Of a DNA stretch of 35,371 nucleotides, positions 8,796 through 17,384 are shown piece after piece. Position 1 is the stretch's first letter; every line of letters starts with the position of its first letter. This DNA is from Proteobacteria bacterium ST_bin16 (GTDB lineage: Bacteria > Pseudomonadota > Gammaproteobacteria > Burkholderiales > Nitrosomonadaceae): assembly GCA_002083595.1 (NCBI GenBank), contig MSXT01000062.1:1-35371 (forward strand), written 5' to 3'. The notes beneath the pieces were generated by a model. That model had not been told where the DNA came from. It was given only the letters and a program-made list of their open reading frames with translations, and searched no databases. A program made the translations under genes and the position numbers.

Positions 8796-10094
8796 GTGGC
8801 TGAATTAAAAAAAGTGCTCATTCCGGATATCGGTGACTTTAAAGAAGTGCCGGTCATCGAGGTGCTGGTCAAAGCGGGCGATATAGTAAAAGCCGAAGAT
8901 TCCTTGATTACGCTCGAATCCGACAAAGCGACGATTGAAATTCCAGCGCCTTATCCCGGTTTGGTGAAGGAAATATTGGTCAAAGCGGGTGACAAGGTAT
9001 CGCAAGGCAGTACCGTGTTGACCCTGGAAGTTTCTGATCACAACAGCACAGAAACGTTTGCTGAAGTTTCCGTGGCTGCCGCCGTGCAAAAAGAAATCGC
9101 ACCGCAACAGGACGCTAAGCCGGTTGTTAACCAACCGCCGAACCTGCCACACACTGTATCCGCGGTGAGCAATGCTCCATCCAAAGCGCATGCCAGTCCG
9201 TCGATCCGCCGCTTTGCGCGGGAATTCGGTGTCAATCTCGACTTGATTACCGGCAGCGGCCCCAAACATCGCATTCTCAAAGAAGATGTGCAGGCTTATG
9301 TGAAAGCCGAATTGTCGAAATCCCGTGGCACCGGTACGGGCGCGGCATTGAATCTGCTGCCTTGGCCGCAGGTGAATTTTGCCAAGTTTGGCCCGGTTGA
9401 ATTAAAGCCGTTAACGCGCATTAAACAAATTTCCGGCGCCAATTTACACCGCAACTGGGTGATGATTCCGCATGTGACGCAGTTTGACGAAGCGGATATC
9501 ACTGATTTAGAGGCACTGCGGAAAGAATACAACGATAGCGGTAAAGAAAATAAAGTCAAACTGACCTTATTGGCTTTCTTGATGAAAGCGTTAATTGCAT
9601 CTTTGAAAAAATTCCCCGAATTCAATGCATCGCTGGATAACGATAGCAATGGTGAAGCCAATTTAATCGTCAAGCATTATTACCATCTTGGCTTTGCCGT
9701 GGATACTGCCAATGGATTGGTGGTGCCGGTCATAAAGGATGTCGACCAGAAGGGAATCATCACTATTGCCGAAGAATTAACGAGATTGTCTGCACTGGCG
9801 CGTGAAGGGAAGTTAAAGCCCACTGATATGCAAGGCGCGAGCTTTACCATTTCCAGCCTGGGTGGTATTGGCGGAACGGCTTTTACACCCATCATCAACG
9901 CACCGGAAGTGGCCATTTTAGGTATTTCCAAAGCCAGTATCAAACCGGTTTATCGCGATCACCAATTTGTGCCACGCCTCATGCTGCCTTTGTCGCTTTC
10001 CTATGACCATCGCGTTATCGATGGTGCAACGGCGGCCCGTTTTACGACGCATCTGTCGGAAGTATTGACGGATATGCGCTTGGCGTTGCTATGA
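8796..10094 (+). CDS. aceF: Dihydrolipoamide acetyltransferase (E2), single lipoyl domain
   Basis: Transfers acetyl from E1 to CoA and forms the core of the pyruvate dehydrogenase complex. Domain order: one lipoyl domain (about 1-78; lipoyl-Lys in LESDKATIE), a flexible linker (about 80-125), a peripheral-subunit-binding domain (SIRRFAREFGVNLDLITGSG), and the acyltransferase domain ending with catalytic SYDHRVIDGA. At 432 residues it is far shorter than the three-lipoyl E. coli enzyme. Translation starts at GTG 8796, supported by GAGGAA at 8785-8790. No E3 (lpd) gene is adjacent: nadD comes 30 bases later. Confidence 0.95.
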   Translation: MAELKKVLIPDIGDFKEVPVIEVLVKAGDIVKAEDSLITLESDKATIEIPAPYPGLVKEILVKAGDKVSQGSTVLTLEVSDHNSTETFAEVSVAAAVQKEIAPQQDAKPVVNQPPNLPHTVSAVSNAPSKAHASPSIRRFAREFGVNLDLITGSGPKHRILKEDVQAYVKAELSKSRGTGTGAALNLLPWPQVNFAKFGPVELKPLTRIKQISGANLHRNWVMIPHVTQFDEADITDLEALRKEYNDSGKENKVKLTLLAFLMKALIASLKKFPEFNASLDNDSNGEANLIVKHYYHLGFAVDTANGLVVPVIKDVDQKGIITIAEELTRLSALAREGKLKPTDMQGASFTISSLGGIGGTAFTPIINAPEVAILGISKASIKPVYRDHQFVPRLMLPLSLSYDHRVIDGATAARFTTHLSEVLTDMRLALL

Positions 10095-10124
10095 TCCGCA
10101 TCGTTCATTTCTTTATTCACAACT

Positions 10125-10802
10125 ATGGCTGTTACCGATAAGTTTCCACTGATTGGCATTTATGGCGGGACATTTGATCCTATCCACTATGGACATTTGC
10201 GCGTTGCTGAAGAACTGCTGGATATCGCCGGTTTAAGGCGCATGATCTTTGTTCCTTCGGGTGCTCCCCGGTTACGCGCAGCGCCCACGGCATCGAGAGG
10301 GCATCGCACAGCCATGGTGCGGCTGGCCATTCAGGATAACAACCGGTTTTCGCTCGATGAACGGGAAATCAACCGGCCCGGAATCAGCACAACGGTGCAA
10401 TCGTTGCGGGAGTACCGGCGTGAGCTGGGAGATAACACCGCACTTTGCTTTGTATTGGGAATCGATGCATTTGCTAAGATCAATCAATGGTCTGAATGGC
10501 ATGAGTTATTCGATTTGTGTCATTTCATCGTGGTTACCCGGCCAGGCTTTGTTTCCATCAAGGCGGACCAGAATTTGCCCGACGAGGTGCGGAAAATATT
10601 GTCTTTCCGCTGTGTTACCGATGTCAGTGAGCTCGAATCGCAATCCGGCGGTTTTATTTATATGGCGCAAACATCGTTGCTGGAAATATCGGCTTCACAA
10701 ATTCGGCAGTTGATCAGCGCTGGGAAAAGCATACGCTATCTGCTGCCCGATAATGTCGCTGAGTATATTAAATTCAATCGTTTATACACTGAGAGCCTAT
10801 GA
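10125..10802 (+). CDS. nadD: Nicotinate-nucleotide adenylyltransferase
   Basis: Adenylates nicotinate mononucleotide to deamido-NAD in NAD synthesis. The 225-residue protein has the nucleotidyltransferase signature GIYGGTFDPIHYGHL near the N-terminus. A GIDAFAKINQWSEW segment follows in mid-protein, and an ISASQIR motif near the C-terminus stands in for the usual SSTxIR. Its stop overlaps the start of rsfS by four bases (ATGA), indicating translational coupling in a nadD-rsfS-rlmH operon, an arrangement common in proteobacteria. Confidence 0.96.
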   Translation: MAVTDKFPLIGIYGGTFDPIHYGHLRVAEELLDIAGLRRMIFVPSGAPRLRAAPTASRGHRTAMVRLAIQDNNRFSLDEREINRPGISTTVQSLREYRRELGDNTALCFVLGIDAFAKINQWSEWHELFDLCHFIVVTRPGFVSIKADQNLPDEVRKILSFRCVTDVSELESQSGGFIYMAQTSLLEISASQIRQLISAGKSIRYLLPDNVAEYIKFNRLYTESL

Positions 10803-11125
10803 ATTCAGAAAAACTGGTACCTGTCATTGTCGATGCTTTGGAGGAAATCAAAGCGCACGATATTGATGTGATCAATGTGTCCAAAATTACTGCGATGTTT
10901 GGATATATCATTATCGCCAGTGCCGATTCAACCCGTCAGACCAAAGCGCTGGCCCATAATGTGCAAGAAAAAGTTAAAACCGCCGGGGGAAAGGTTTACA
11001 GCATGGAAGGGGAGCAGACAGGGGAATGGTTGCTGGTTGATTTGGGTGATGTGATTGTGCATATCATGCTGCCAGCCGTGCGCGAGTATTACAATCTGAA
11101 AGCGCTATGGTCGGAGCGGAATTAG
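10799..11125 (+). CDS. rsfS: Ribosome silencing factor
   Basis: Binds ribosomal protein L14 on the large subunit and blocks subunit joining when nutrients are low. The 108-residue product has the DUF143/Iojap layout: DALEEIKAHDIDVINVSK, an ADSTRQTKALAHNV helix, GEQTGEWLLVDLGDVIVHIM, and a C-terminal REYYNLKALW motif. It overlaps nadD by four bases and is followed by rlmH 35 bases downstream. Confidence 0.95.
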   Translation: MNSEKLVPVIVDALEEIKAHDIDVINVSKITAMFGYIIIASADSTRQTKALAHNVQEKVKTAGGKVYSMEGEQTGEWLLVDLGDVIVHIMLPAVREYYNLKALWSERN

Positions 11126-11160
11126 CGCGATAAAGAACGATCAACTGATTTCTTCGGGTC

Positions 11161-11631
11161 ATGAAATTTTTTATACTCGCGGTTGGAAACAAAATGCCGG
11201 ATTGGATAGGAGCCGGTTATACCGAATATACCAAACGCTTATCCCATGAAATTAACATTAATTTAATCGAGATTAAACCGGAAAAGCGGGTTGGCGGAAA
11301 ACCGGTCGAGCAGCTTCTGCAAGCGGAAGCTCAACGGATACGTGCCGTTTTACCGCCGAATTGCCACATTGTGGCACTTGATGAGCGGGGCCAGCAATGG
11401 ACAACGGTGCAATTCGCGGATGTGATCAACACATGGATGGCAGCGGGCGAAGCTATTGCATTCATTATTGGCGGTGCTGATGGATTGCATGGTGATATCA
11501 AGCGAACCGCGCATGAATTAATGGCATTGTCGAAGCTTACGTTACCGCATGGTCTGGTTCGTGTGCTGCTGGTGGAACAGATCTATCGTGCAGTATCGAT
11601 TAACAAAAACCACCCTTATCATCGCGCTTGA
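11161..11631 (+). CDS. rlmH: 23S rRNA pseudouridine-1915 N3-methyltransferase
   Basis: SPOUT-class methyltransferase that uses SAM to methylate pseudouridine 1915 of 23S rRNA. The 156 residues are the family's usual size. The trefoil-knot signatures are FIIGGADGLHGDIKR (SAM site), LTLPHGLVRVLLVEQIYRA, and the C-terminal NKNHPYHRA with the conserved Tyr-His-Arg. ATG 11161 gives the typical MKFFILAVGNKMPDW start. It sits in the conserved nadD-rsfS-rlmH-maf-rng order. Confidence 0.97.
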   Translation: MKFFILAVGNKMPDWIGAGYTEYTKRLSHEININLIEIKPEKRVGGKPVEQLLQAEAQRIRAVLPPNCHIVALDERGQQWTTVQFADVINTWMAAGEAIAFIIGGADGLHGDIKRTAHELMALSKLTLPHGLVRVLLVEQIYRAVSINKNHPYHRA

Positions 11632-11732
11632 ACAGGATCACAGAAATGTGAAGGCGTGCAGCATGGGGATTAGGTTTTAAAATACAATGAATGAAATGAT
11701 CAAATTCCGATTGAAAGCGATGATTGACTGTA

Positions 11733-12353
11733 ATGCTCTCTGAGAATCAAATATATCTTGCATCAAGAAGCCCAAGAAGACGTGAATTGTTAAGGCAGAT
11801 TGGGGTGAAATTCAACTTACTGATGATGCGTGAAACCCTAGGGCGTGCCATCGATATCGATGAGCAGCCGCTTACGGACGAAGCTCCGTCAGAGTATATC
11901 TACCGGGTGGTCCGGGCCAAAGCGAATGCCGGCTGGAAGCGGATTATGCAACGCCACTTGCCGGCCTTGCCGGTGTTGGTGGCTGATACCATTGTGACCA
12001 TTGATGGATGCATTCTCGGGAAACCGAGAGACAATACACATGCCGAAGAAATGCTAAAAATCTTGTCAGGCCGCACGCATCAGGTTCTGACGGTGATCGG
12101 TGTTGGCGTGAAGGATGACGTGCAAATGCGGTTGTCGGTATCGACGGTACGATTTCGTGAAATCAGCGAACGTGAGATTCGGAGTTATTTAGTGAATAAT
12201 AATTCGCTGGATAAAGCAGGCGCATATGCCATTCAAGGCATGGCGGCCGCTTTCATTGTCGAGATGTCTGGCAGCTATAGCGGTATTATGGGGTTGCCGC
12301 TCTATGAAACAGCGCAATTGCTGGCAGAAACCGGTATAGAAATTTTTCAATAA
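11733..12353 (+). CDS. maf: Maf-family nucleoside triphosphate pyrophosphatase
   Basis: House-cleaning hydrolase that removes pyrophosphate from non-standard or excess nucleoside triphosphates; the YhdE branch acts on dTTP and UTP. Evidence is the N-terminal LASRSPRRRELLRQIG signature, DTIVTIDGCILGKP with the catalytic Asp, SGRTHQVLTVIGV, and the C-terminal SYSGIMGLPLYET typical of the dTTPase branch. A TTG three codons earlier (11724) is an alternative, but ATG 11733 is preferred; no strong ribosome-binding site is visible for either. It is followed by rng, a frequent pairing in betaproteobacteria. Confidence 0.92.
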   Translation: MLSENQIYLASRSPRRRELLRQIGVKFNLLMMRETLGRAIDIDEQPLTDEAPSEYIYRVVRAKANAGWKRIMQRHLPALPVLVADTIVTIDGCILGKPRDNTHAEEMLKILSGRTHQVLTVIGVGVKDDVQMRLSVSTVRFREISEREIRSYLVNNNSLDKAGAYAIQGMAAAFIVEMSGSYSGIMGLPLYETAQLLAETGIEIFQ

Positions 12354-12432
12354 GATTATTGTAGCGCGCTCTTAAGTCTGATTAGTCGCTACATCCAATT
12401 TCTGATTTGTTTGAGAACCAATTGTATTGACT

Positions 12433-13887
12433 ATGAGCAATGAGATTCTTGTTAATATCACGCCGCAAGAAACCCGGGTAGCAATATTAGAGCAGGGTGT
12501 TACGCAAGAGCTTCACATTGAACGGACGAGCGGCCGGGGCATTGTCGGGAATATCTATAACGGCCGTGTCAGCCGTGTTTTGCCAGGGATGCAATCGGCT
12601 TTTGTCGATATTGGTCTGGACCGTGCTGCTTTCTTGCATGTGGCGGATATCCGCGACTCCAATCCGGAGGGCGATACGGCCAAACCTATTGAAAAACTGT
12701 TATATGAAGGGAACAGCATCCTGGTGCAGGTGATCAAGGACGCGATTGGCACCAAAGGTGCGCGGTTGTCCACGCAAATAAGTCTGGCGGGCCGTTTGCT
12801 GGTATACCTGCCGCAAGAATCTCATATCGGTATTTCTCAGCGTATTGAGGATGATAGCGAACGTGAGTTGTTGCGGGAAAAGCTGCAGCAGATTTTACCG
12901 GCAGAAGAAAAAGGTGGATATATTATCCGCACCATGGCGGAAACCGCTGACGAAGCCGATTTGCGTGCCGATCTGGAATATCTGCACCGTTTATGGCGCG
13001 ACATTCAACAGAAATCGGTAACGATTGCGGCGCCTGTTTTACTTTATCAGGATCTGGATCTCAGCCATCGGGTATTGCGCGATTTCGTGGATGAAGATTC
13101 CACCCGGATTCTCGTGGATTCACGGGAGAATTATCAACGGCTGGTTCGCTTCGCGCACAATTTCATGACTTACATCGCTGAACGCATTGTGTTGTACACG
13201 GGAGATCGTCCGTTATTTGATTTGTATGGTGTGGAAGAAGAAATCGAAAAGTCATTGGCCAAACGTGTCAATTTAAAGTCCGGCGGGTATTTGATCATCG
13301 ATCAAACTGAAGCGCTGACCACGATGGACGTCAATACCGGTGGATTCATCGGAGTGCGTAATTTCGACGACACTATTTTCAAAACCAACTTGGAAGCTGC
13401 CCAGGTTATTGCCAGGCAGCTGCGTCTGCGTAATCTCGGTGGCATTATCATTATCGATTTCATCGATATGGATTCCGAGGAACATAAGCAAGCTGTTTTA
13501 GCAGAATTCAACAAAGCACTATCCAAGGACCGCACGCGTATAACCGTCAATGGATTTAGTGCACTGGGATTGGTTGAAATGACACGCAAGCGAACCAGGG
13601 AAAGTCTTGCACACGTGCTATGCGAGACCTGCCCGACTTGTCAGGGGCGAGGGGAGATCAGAACCGCGCAAACCATTTGTTACGAAATATTGCGCGAATT
13701 GCTGCGCGAAGCCAGGCAGTTTGAAGCTAATGAATTCCGTATTTTGGCATCGCAGCAAGTAATCGATCTTTTTCTGGATGAAGAATCGCAAAGCTTAGCC
13801 CAACTAGGTGATTTCATTGCGAAACCGATCAGCTTGCAGGTTGAGGAGTCATATACGCAAGAGCAGTATGATGTGATCTTGATGTAA
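12433..13887 (+). CDS. rng: Ribonuclease G
   Basis: Endoribonuclease that matures the 5' end of 16S rRNA and takes part in mRNA decay. The product of about 484 residues has an N-terminal S1 RNA-binding region (GNIYNGRVSRVLPGMQSAF), an RNase H-like and catalytic core with TTMDVNTGGFIG and IIIIDFIDM (metal-binding Asp residues), and the zinc-link cysteines in CETCPTCQGRG near residue 400. It lacks the long C-terminal scaffold of RNase E. TTG 12427 is in frame, but ATG 12433 (MSNEILVNITP) fits the family better. It is the last gene of its cluster; an 813-base A+T-rich gap follows. Confidence 0.95.
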   Translation: MSNEILVNITPQETRVAILEQGVTQELHIERTSGRGIVGNIYNGRVSRVLPGMQSAFVDIGLDRAAFLHVADIRDSNPEGDTAKPIEKLLYEGNSILVQVIKDAIGTKGARLSTQISLAGRLLVYLPQESHIGISQRIEDDSERELLREKLQQILPAEEKGGYIIRTMAETADEADLRADLEYLHRLWRDIQQKSVTIAAPVLLYQDLDLSHRVLRDFVDEDSTRILVDSRENYQRLVRFAHNFMTYIAERIVLYTGDRPLFDLYGVEEEIEKSLAKRVNLKSGGYLIIDQTEALTTMDVNTGGFIGVRNFDDTIFKTNLEAAQVIARQLRLRNLGGIIIIDFIDMDSEEHKQAVLAEFNKALSKDRTRITVNGFSALGLVEMTRKRTRESLAHVLCETCPTCQGRGEIRTAQTICYEILRELLREARQFEANEFRILASQQVIDLFLDEESQSLAQLGDFIAKPISLQVEESYTQEQYDVILM

Positions 13888-14700
13888 CGTAATGCGGTTT
13901 TTATCATTACTTTGCAGCTTCGTTTCAGTATCAAGGGCCGGTTCAATCTGCGGCTATTCTTTTATTATTAAAATTTTTCAATAACTTGTGGTCTGATCCG
14001 TATATCAAGCGGATACTTAGAACGATATAAGTAAAATGTGGTGTCGATCACCTCTATTTTGCCCATATCGATTTCTTATCACTATTCCTATCTCTGTTTT
14101 TTTGTAACTATCCATCAGCGGTTCAGCAATCGCTCTCTTTTTTGGTTTGTTCTCCTCCTTGAAAATAAGCTTTATTCGATTTTAATTGGCTTATTTTTTT
14201 AATATCGTTTAGTTTTATGAATTTATTGAATTAATTTAAAAAATAAAATTATTCTGAGTGATTTTATCAGGGATTGGATTAGAAATAATCTAATGTTTTT
14301 ACTTATTTTAAGTAAGTAATTTACCTAATCTAAGTAAGTTTTTTGTCTTTAAATGTGCAATCAAATTACCAGATAGTAGTAATAAATTTTTCAGATGCGG
14401 TTGGCATTTTGCCCATTAAATAATAATGGTTTTACTAATATACAACGCAATCCCGGCGCGATACGATTTACCTAAGCTTATTTTTTGAAGAATCGCCATC
14501 TCGAAAGCTGAGATAAAGAAATTTTGTGATCTTGGAAGTATACGTTGCAGAAAAATGACGGATTGCAGAATACCGGTTTATTTCAACGACGAAAAATTCT
14601 TCAACAAGCTTTTTGACTATAAAGATTAAATTTATATTCAGTTGAACAGAAAGGTTTTATAAAGTTTATCACTAACAGTTTACGAGAGAGAGGTATTTTT
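13888..14700. other. Long A+T-rich intergenic region between rng and the SulP gene
   Basis: No reliable coding region is seen. It contains an A+T-rich perfect stem AAAATAAGC 14162-14170 with GCTTATTTT 14189-14197 followed by more T (weak terminator candidate). It also has two direct copies of TAAGTAAGT (14309-14317 and 14331-14339), and a TTGACT (14613-14618) without a well-spaced -10. The last part is the leader of the SulP gene, with the Shine-Dalgarno GAGAGAGG at 14686-14693. Confidence 0.5.
14309..14339. repeat. Direct repeat TAAGTAAGT, two copies 22 bases apart
   Basis: TAAGTAAGT occurs at 14309-14317 and 14331-14339, a start-to-start distance of 22 bases (about two helical turns). ACTTA at 14301-14305 gives an inverted half-site. 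This could be a regulator site, but it lies about 360 bases before the SulP start and A+T-rich DNA makes such repeats easier by chance. Confidence 0.3.
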
Positions 14701-16038
14701 ATGGCAACACGGTCTGATGATGAATCGCTAGTCTCGCAGCAAAAGAAAGTAGAGGCTGCTAAGAAAGAGGGGTCGGCTGCTTTTCAGTCGCAGTATTTTT
14801 TTCGTGATACTGCAGCGGGTTTGATTACTGGAGCGATGGCGATTCCATTAACGATTGGTATTGCGATTATGTCGAACTATCCAATCAAAGTAGGCTTGGC
14901 TACAGTAGCTTTTGCTTCCTTGATTGGATGGATAAATGCCTGGTTCAAGCCGGGCAATTTTATTGGATCACCGGGTATTGCGGCCGGGTTGGCTCCAGTG
15001 TTGGCGATGGGTGTGGCTGCTTTTGGTATTCAGAATATGGCATTTTGTATCTGTATGACCGCCATTATGCAGGCCATTATTTGGAAGTTTAATTGGCAAC
15101 GTTATTTGCTTGTTGCGGTTCCGGTATATCTGGTCGAAGGATTGCTGGCTGGTGTTGGATTGAAGATTTTGTTGAAATTCTCAGAATTTACCTACGAAAT
15201 ACCTGCGGAATTGGTGACGGAAGATTTCTGGAATGAAGCGCGTATTCAGATGGCGGCTATTTCAGCGGGTGGTCTTGGTCTATTTTTACTCTTATTTGCT
15301 AAGTTCAAAGATACACAACCGGCAGTTCCGTATTTCGCGATCATTGTCGGCGGCGTGATCCTGGCGCAGTTTATGACTGTCCCTATGATTTCTGTAGAAG
15401 ATATTGAGCTGCAATTGAAATTGCCATTACCGAGTGAAGATACGACAATTTTGATGTTGGCTTACATGATATTTTTCTGCGCCATGCTGGCGATTGTGGA
15501 TGTGATTGAACAGGTGATGAGTAATGCGGCAATTGAGAAAATTGATCCGTTAAAACGTAAAACCAATAGTAATAATAGTTTGCTTGCAATCTGGATTGCT
15601 AATTTAGGCTCGAGCTTCTTCGGTGGTATGACCAACTTGGATGGTCTAGCTAAAAGCACGACCAATAAACTTGCTGGCGCGATGACTAAATTCTCGGTCT
15701 TGATTATTGGTTCCGTGGTGTGCTTCTTTACGTTTAATACACATTATCTTGATTATTTACCAAAATTCGCTTTGGCGGCCATCATGTTATTTACCGGTTA
15801 TAAGATGATTGCTGGGTTGGTACACGTTACACATTACGGTCCTTATGCGCTGATATTGGCATTCTTAACAGCGGGCTTAGTCTATAAAGTAGGTATTTTT
15901 GAGGGCTTGTTAGTTGCAATGGTGATTCATGGTGTGGTGCACTATTTAGTTTATACCAAACACGAGAATATGGCTGGAAAATCAGTTGTTAAACGTTATT
16001 TTGACAATCTTAGAAAAGATAATAGTAATTTGCAGTAA
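14701..16038 (+). CDS. SulP-family anion transporter lacking the STAS domain
   Basis: Inner-membrane transporter of the SulP (SLC26) family; members carry sulfate, bicarbonate or other anions. The 445-residue product begins with about 30 charged residues and then about a dozen hydrophobic segments. Family-like stretches include AAGLITGAMAIPLTIGIAIMS, GSPGIAAGLAPVLAMGVAAF and NLGSSFFGGMTNLDGLAKST. It stops about 25 residues after the last membrane helix, so the usual C-terminal cytoplasmic STAS regulatory domain is absent. A Shine-Dalgarno GAGAGAGG lies seven bases before ATG 14701. A UspA gene follows in the same direction. In an autotroph bicarbonate is a plausible substrate, but nothing in the sequence fixes it. 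Confidence 0.85.
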   Translation: MATRSDDESLVSQQKKVEAAKKEGSAAFQSQYFFRDTAAGLITGAMAIPLTIGIAIMSNYPIKVGLATVAFASLIGWINAWFKPGNFIGSPGIAAGLAPVLAMGVAAFGIQNMAFCICMTAIMQAIIWKFNWQRYLLVAVPVYLVEGLLAGVGLKILLKFSEFTYEIPAELVTEDFWNEARIQMAAISAGGLGLFLLLFAKFKDTQPAVPYFAIIVGGVILAQFMTVPMISVEDIELQLKLPLPSEDTTILMLAYMIFFCAMLAIVDVIEQVMSNAAIEKIDPLKRKTNSNNSLLAIWIANLGSSFFGGMTNLDGLAKSTTNKLAGAMTKFSVLIIGSVVCFFTFNTHYLDYLPKFALAAIMLFTGYKMIAGLVHVTHYGPYALILAFLTAGLVYKVGIFEGLLVAMVIHGVVHYLVYTKHENMAGKSVVKRYFDNLRKDNSNLQ

Positions 16039-16040
16039 GC

Positions 16041-16160
16041 ATGTTGAATAGTATGGCTTTTCGTAAACTGTTAGTGATTTGCAAGCAAAAGAATCAAAGT
16101 ATTACCGTAAAACGTATCGAATACATTGAGGGGAATTTGTCATGTTTAAAAAATTATTAG
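16041..16160 (+). CDS. Possible 39-residue micro-ORF after the SulP gene
   Basis: Starts two bases after the SulP stop and encodes 39 residues including MAFRKLLVICKQKN. No clear Shine-Dalgarno is seen, and it overlaps the next micro-ORF in another frame. It may not be translated. The MAFRKLLV stretch resembles the first strand of a universal stress protein, like the start of the real usp gene at 16324. Confidence 0.25.
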   Translation: MLNSMAFRKLLVICKQKNQSITVKRIEYIEGNLSCLKNY

Positions 16161-16249
16161 TTTCTGTAATTAAACAGTATTTTGTTTGTTTAAAAAAAAT
16201 GCACAGCAATAAACTGCAAGATAAATTGCCGTCGCATAATTTGTCGTAA
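16142..16249 (+). CDS. Small basic peptide ORF (35 residues) with a good ribosome-binding site
   Basis: Encodes 35 residues starting MFKKLLVSVIKQYFV, basic with a short hydrophobic stretch. GAGGGG at 16128-16133 lies eight bases before the ATG, a proper Shine-Dalgarno. Too short for family assignment. Its start resembles the N-terminus of UspA proteins (compare MYKRIMVAVDG at 16324), so it could be either a real small protein or the remnant of a usp gene. Confidence 0.4.
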   Translation: MFKKLLVSVIKQYFVCLKKMHSNKLQDKLPSHNLS

Positions 16250-16323
16250 TCCAATGGTGTTTAAGGACTGAAAGTATTACTACTTTTAAAAAACCCAGCA
16301 GGAATTCATTAAGAGAATAGTGT

Positions 16324-16728
16324 ATGTACAAAAGAATAATGGTGGCAGTCGACGGTAGCGAGATAGCTCAGCAAGCGTTAGCGGAAGCAATAAATATAGC
16401 TAACACTTACAACGCAGCTTTATGCATTGTTCATTGCATCGGTAGTGAAAATGAGGTTGATAAAAATCGAGGTAATGAAATTCTTGAGAAGGCTAAATCC
16501 GATACGGATGTTTTGAGTGTCGAAACCCGTCTCCTCAATGCCGAAGCTGAATATGGATTAAATGGCATCGCTGATGCTATTGCTGCCGCAGTTTATGACT
16601 GGAAGGCGGATTTGATCGTAGTGGGAACATCCAACCGCCGTGGATTGGAACGTTTCTACGTAGGTTCCGTTGCTGAGCAACTGGTTGCTAAAGTTGACTC
16701 TTCAATATTATTGGTGCGCTCAAAATAA
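16324..16728 (+). CDS. Universal stress protein, UspA family
   Basis: A 134-residue single-domain Usp protein (alpha/beta, Rossmann-like), normally a cytoplasmic dimer. It opens with MYKRIMVAVDGSEIAQQAL (first strand and conserved Asp) and ends with VVGTSNRRGLERFYVGSVAEQL. In ATP-binding members the motif reads G-2x-G-9x-G-S; here the second Gly is Asn (GTSN, nine residues, GS), so nucleotide binding is likely but altered. The gene follows the STAS-less SulP gene and precedes a small membrane protein. A role in controlling the transporter is an inference from this order. Confidence 0.88.
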   Translation: MYKRIMVAVDGSEIAQQALAEAINIANTYNAALCIVHCIGSENEVDKNRGNEILEKAKSDTDVLSVETRLLNAEAEYGLNGIADAIAAAVYDWKADLIVVGTSNRRGLERFYVGSVAEQLVAKVDSSILLVRSK

Positions 16729-16842
16729 AACGGGAAATTAAATCTGTTTATTTAAGAGTTATAAGTGACGTGCCTAACAAGAGTCAGTTATGTAAGCACA
16801 AAATCTTTATAAACAATTATTTTTAATACCAAGGAAATTATC

Positions 16843-17064
16843 ATGTCAACAAAACAAATATTTACTATTGCAATTATTGCTATAGGAGCTAGCTTGTTGT
16901 CGATGTTTGAACTAACTCAGTATATTTTTAACTGGATTATTACCGATGGTCAGTTGGGATTAGCGTTTTTTGTTGCTTATATCGTGATCGCTTTAAAATT
17001 TGGTAAGTCAGCAAGCAAAAAGAAATACGTAAATGGATATGATGCGTCTTTGAACAGAAATTAA
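16843..17064 (+). CDS. Small membrane protein (73 residues), unrecognised
   Basis: Encodes 73 residues with two hydrophobic segments (about 6-25 and 37-53) joined by a short loop around NWIITDGQLG, then a basic tail GKSASKKKYVNGYDAS. AAGGAAA lies about eight bases before ATG 16843, a good ribosome-binding site. No family recognised. Placed after SulP and usp in the same direction, so it may be an accessory subunit of that transporter; this is positional inference only. Confidence 0.65.
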   Translation: MSTKQIFTIAIIAIGASLLSMFELTQYIFNWIITDGQLGLAFFVAYIVIALKFGKSASKKKYVNGYDASLNRN

Positions 17065-17241
17065 GTTTCTTTTAGTTTGCTAATTATTTTAATTTTTGAA
17101 CTTTCAATTTACATTTTGATTTAAGCAATATATTTGCCTCATCTTTAAATATTTACAATCCCTATTTATTGTAAATGGACCGCTTAACCCAAGCATTCTA
17201 TGAAAATTTTTCTTAAGAATGTCACAATGATCCTGGAGGTC
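17065..17241. other. A+T-rich gap with a perfect 9-bp inverted repeat
   Basis: ATTTACAAT at 17151-17159 and ATTGTAAAT at 17168-17176 form a perfect dyad with an 8-base centre. It lies just before the small ORF that starts at 17200-17248. It could be an operator or a hairpin in a transcript; there is no T run after it, so a terminator is unlikely. Confidence 0.45.
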
Positions 17242-17373
17242 ATGGGCGTGTTGAATTGGGTTCTATATTTAATTTTTGCAGTTATTTTTTCTTTATTCTA
17301 TTTTGAGATATGTACTAGAAATTCTCAAAAAATGAATCGCCACCCTTCAAGAAACATCAGACTTCAGCTTTAA
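17242..17373 (+). CDS. Very small membrane protein (43 residues)
   Basis: Encodes one hydrophobic helix (NWVLYLIFAVIFSLFYFE) followed by a basic tail of about 20 residues, the layout of a single-span small membrane protein. A strong GGAGG at 17235-17239 precedes it. ATG 17242 is very close to that site and GTG 17248 has ideal spacing (eight bases). The frame is also open upstream to ATG 17227 and ATG 17200. A strong terminator follows 11 bases after the stop, which supports a real transcription unit end. Function unknown. Confidence 0.5.
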   Translation: MGVLNWVLYLIFAVIFSLFYFEICTRNSQKMNRHPSRNIRLQL

Positions 17374-17384
17374 GAAAATTGAAA

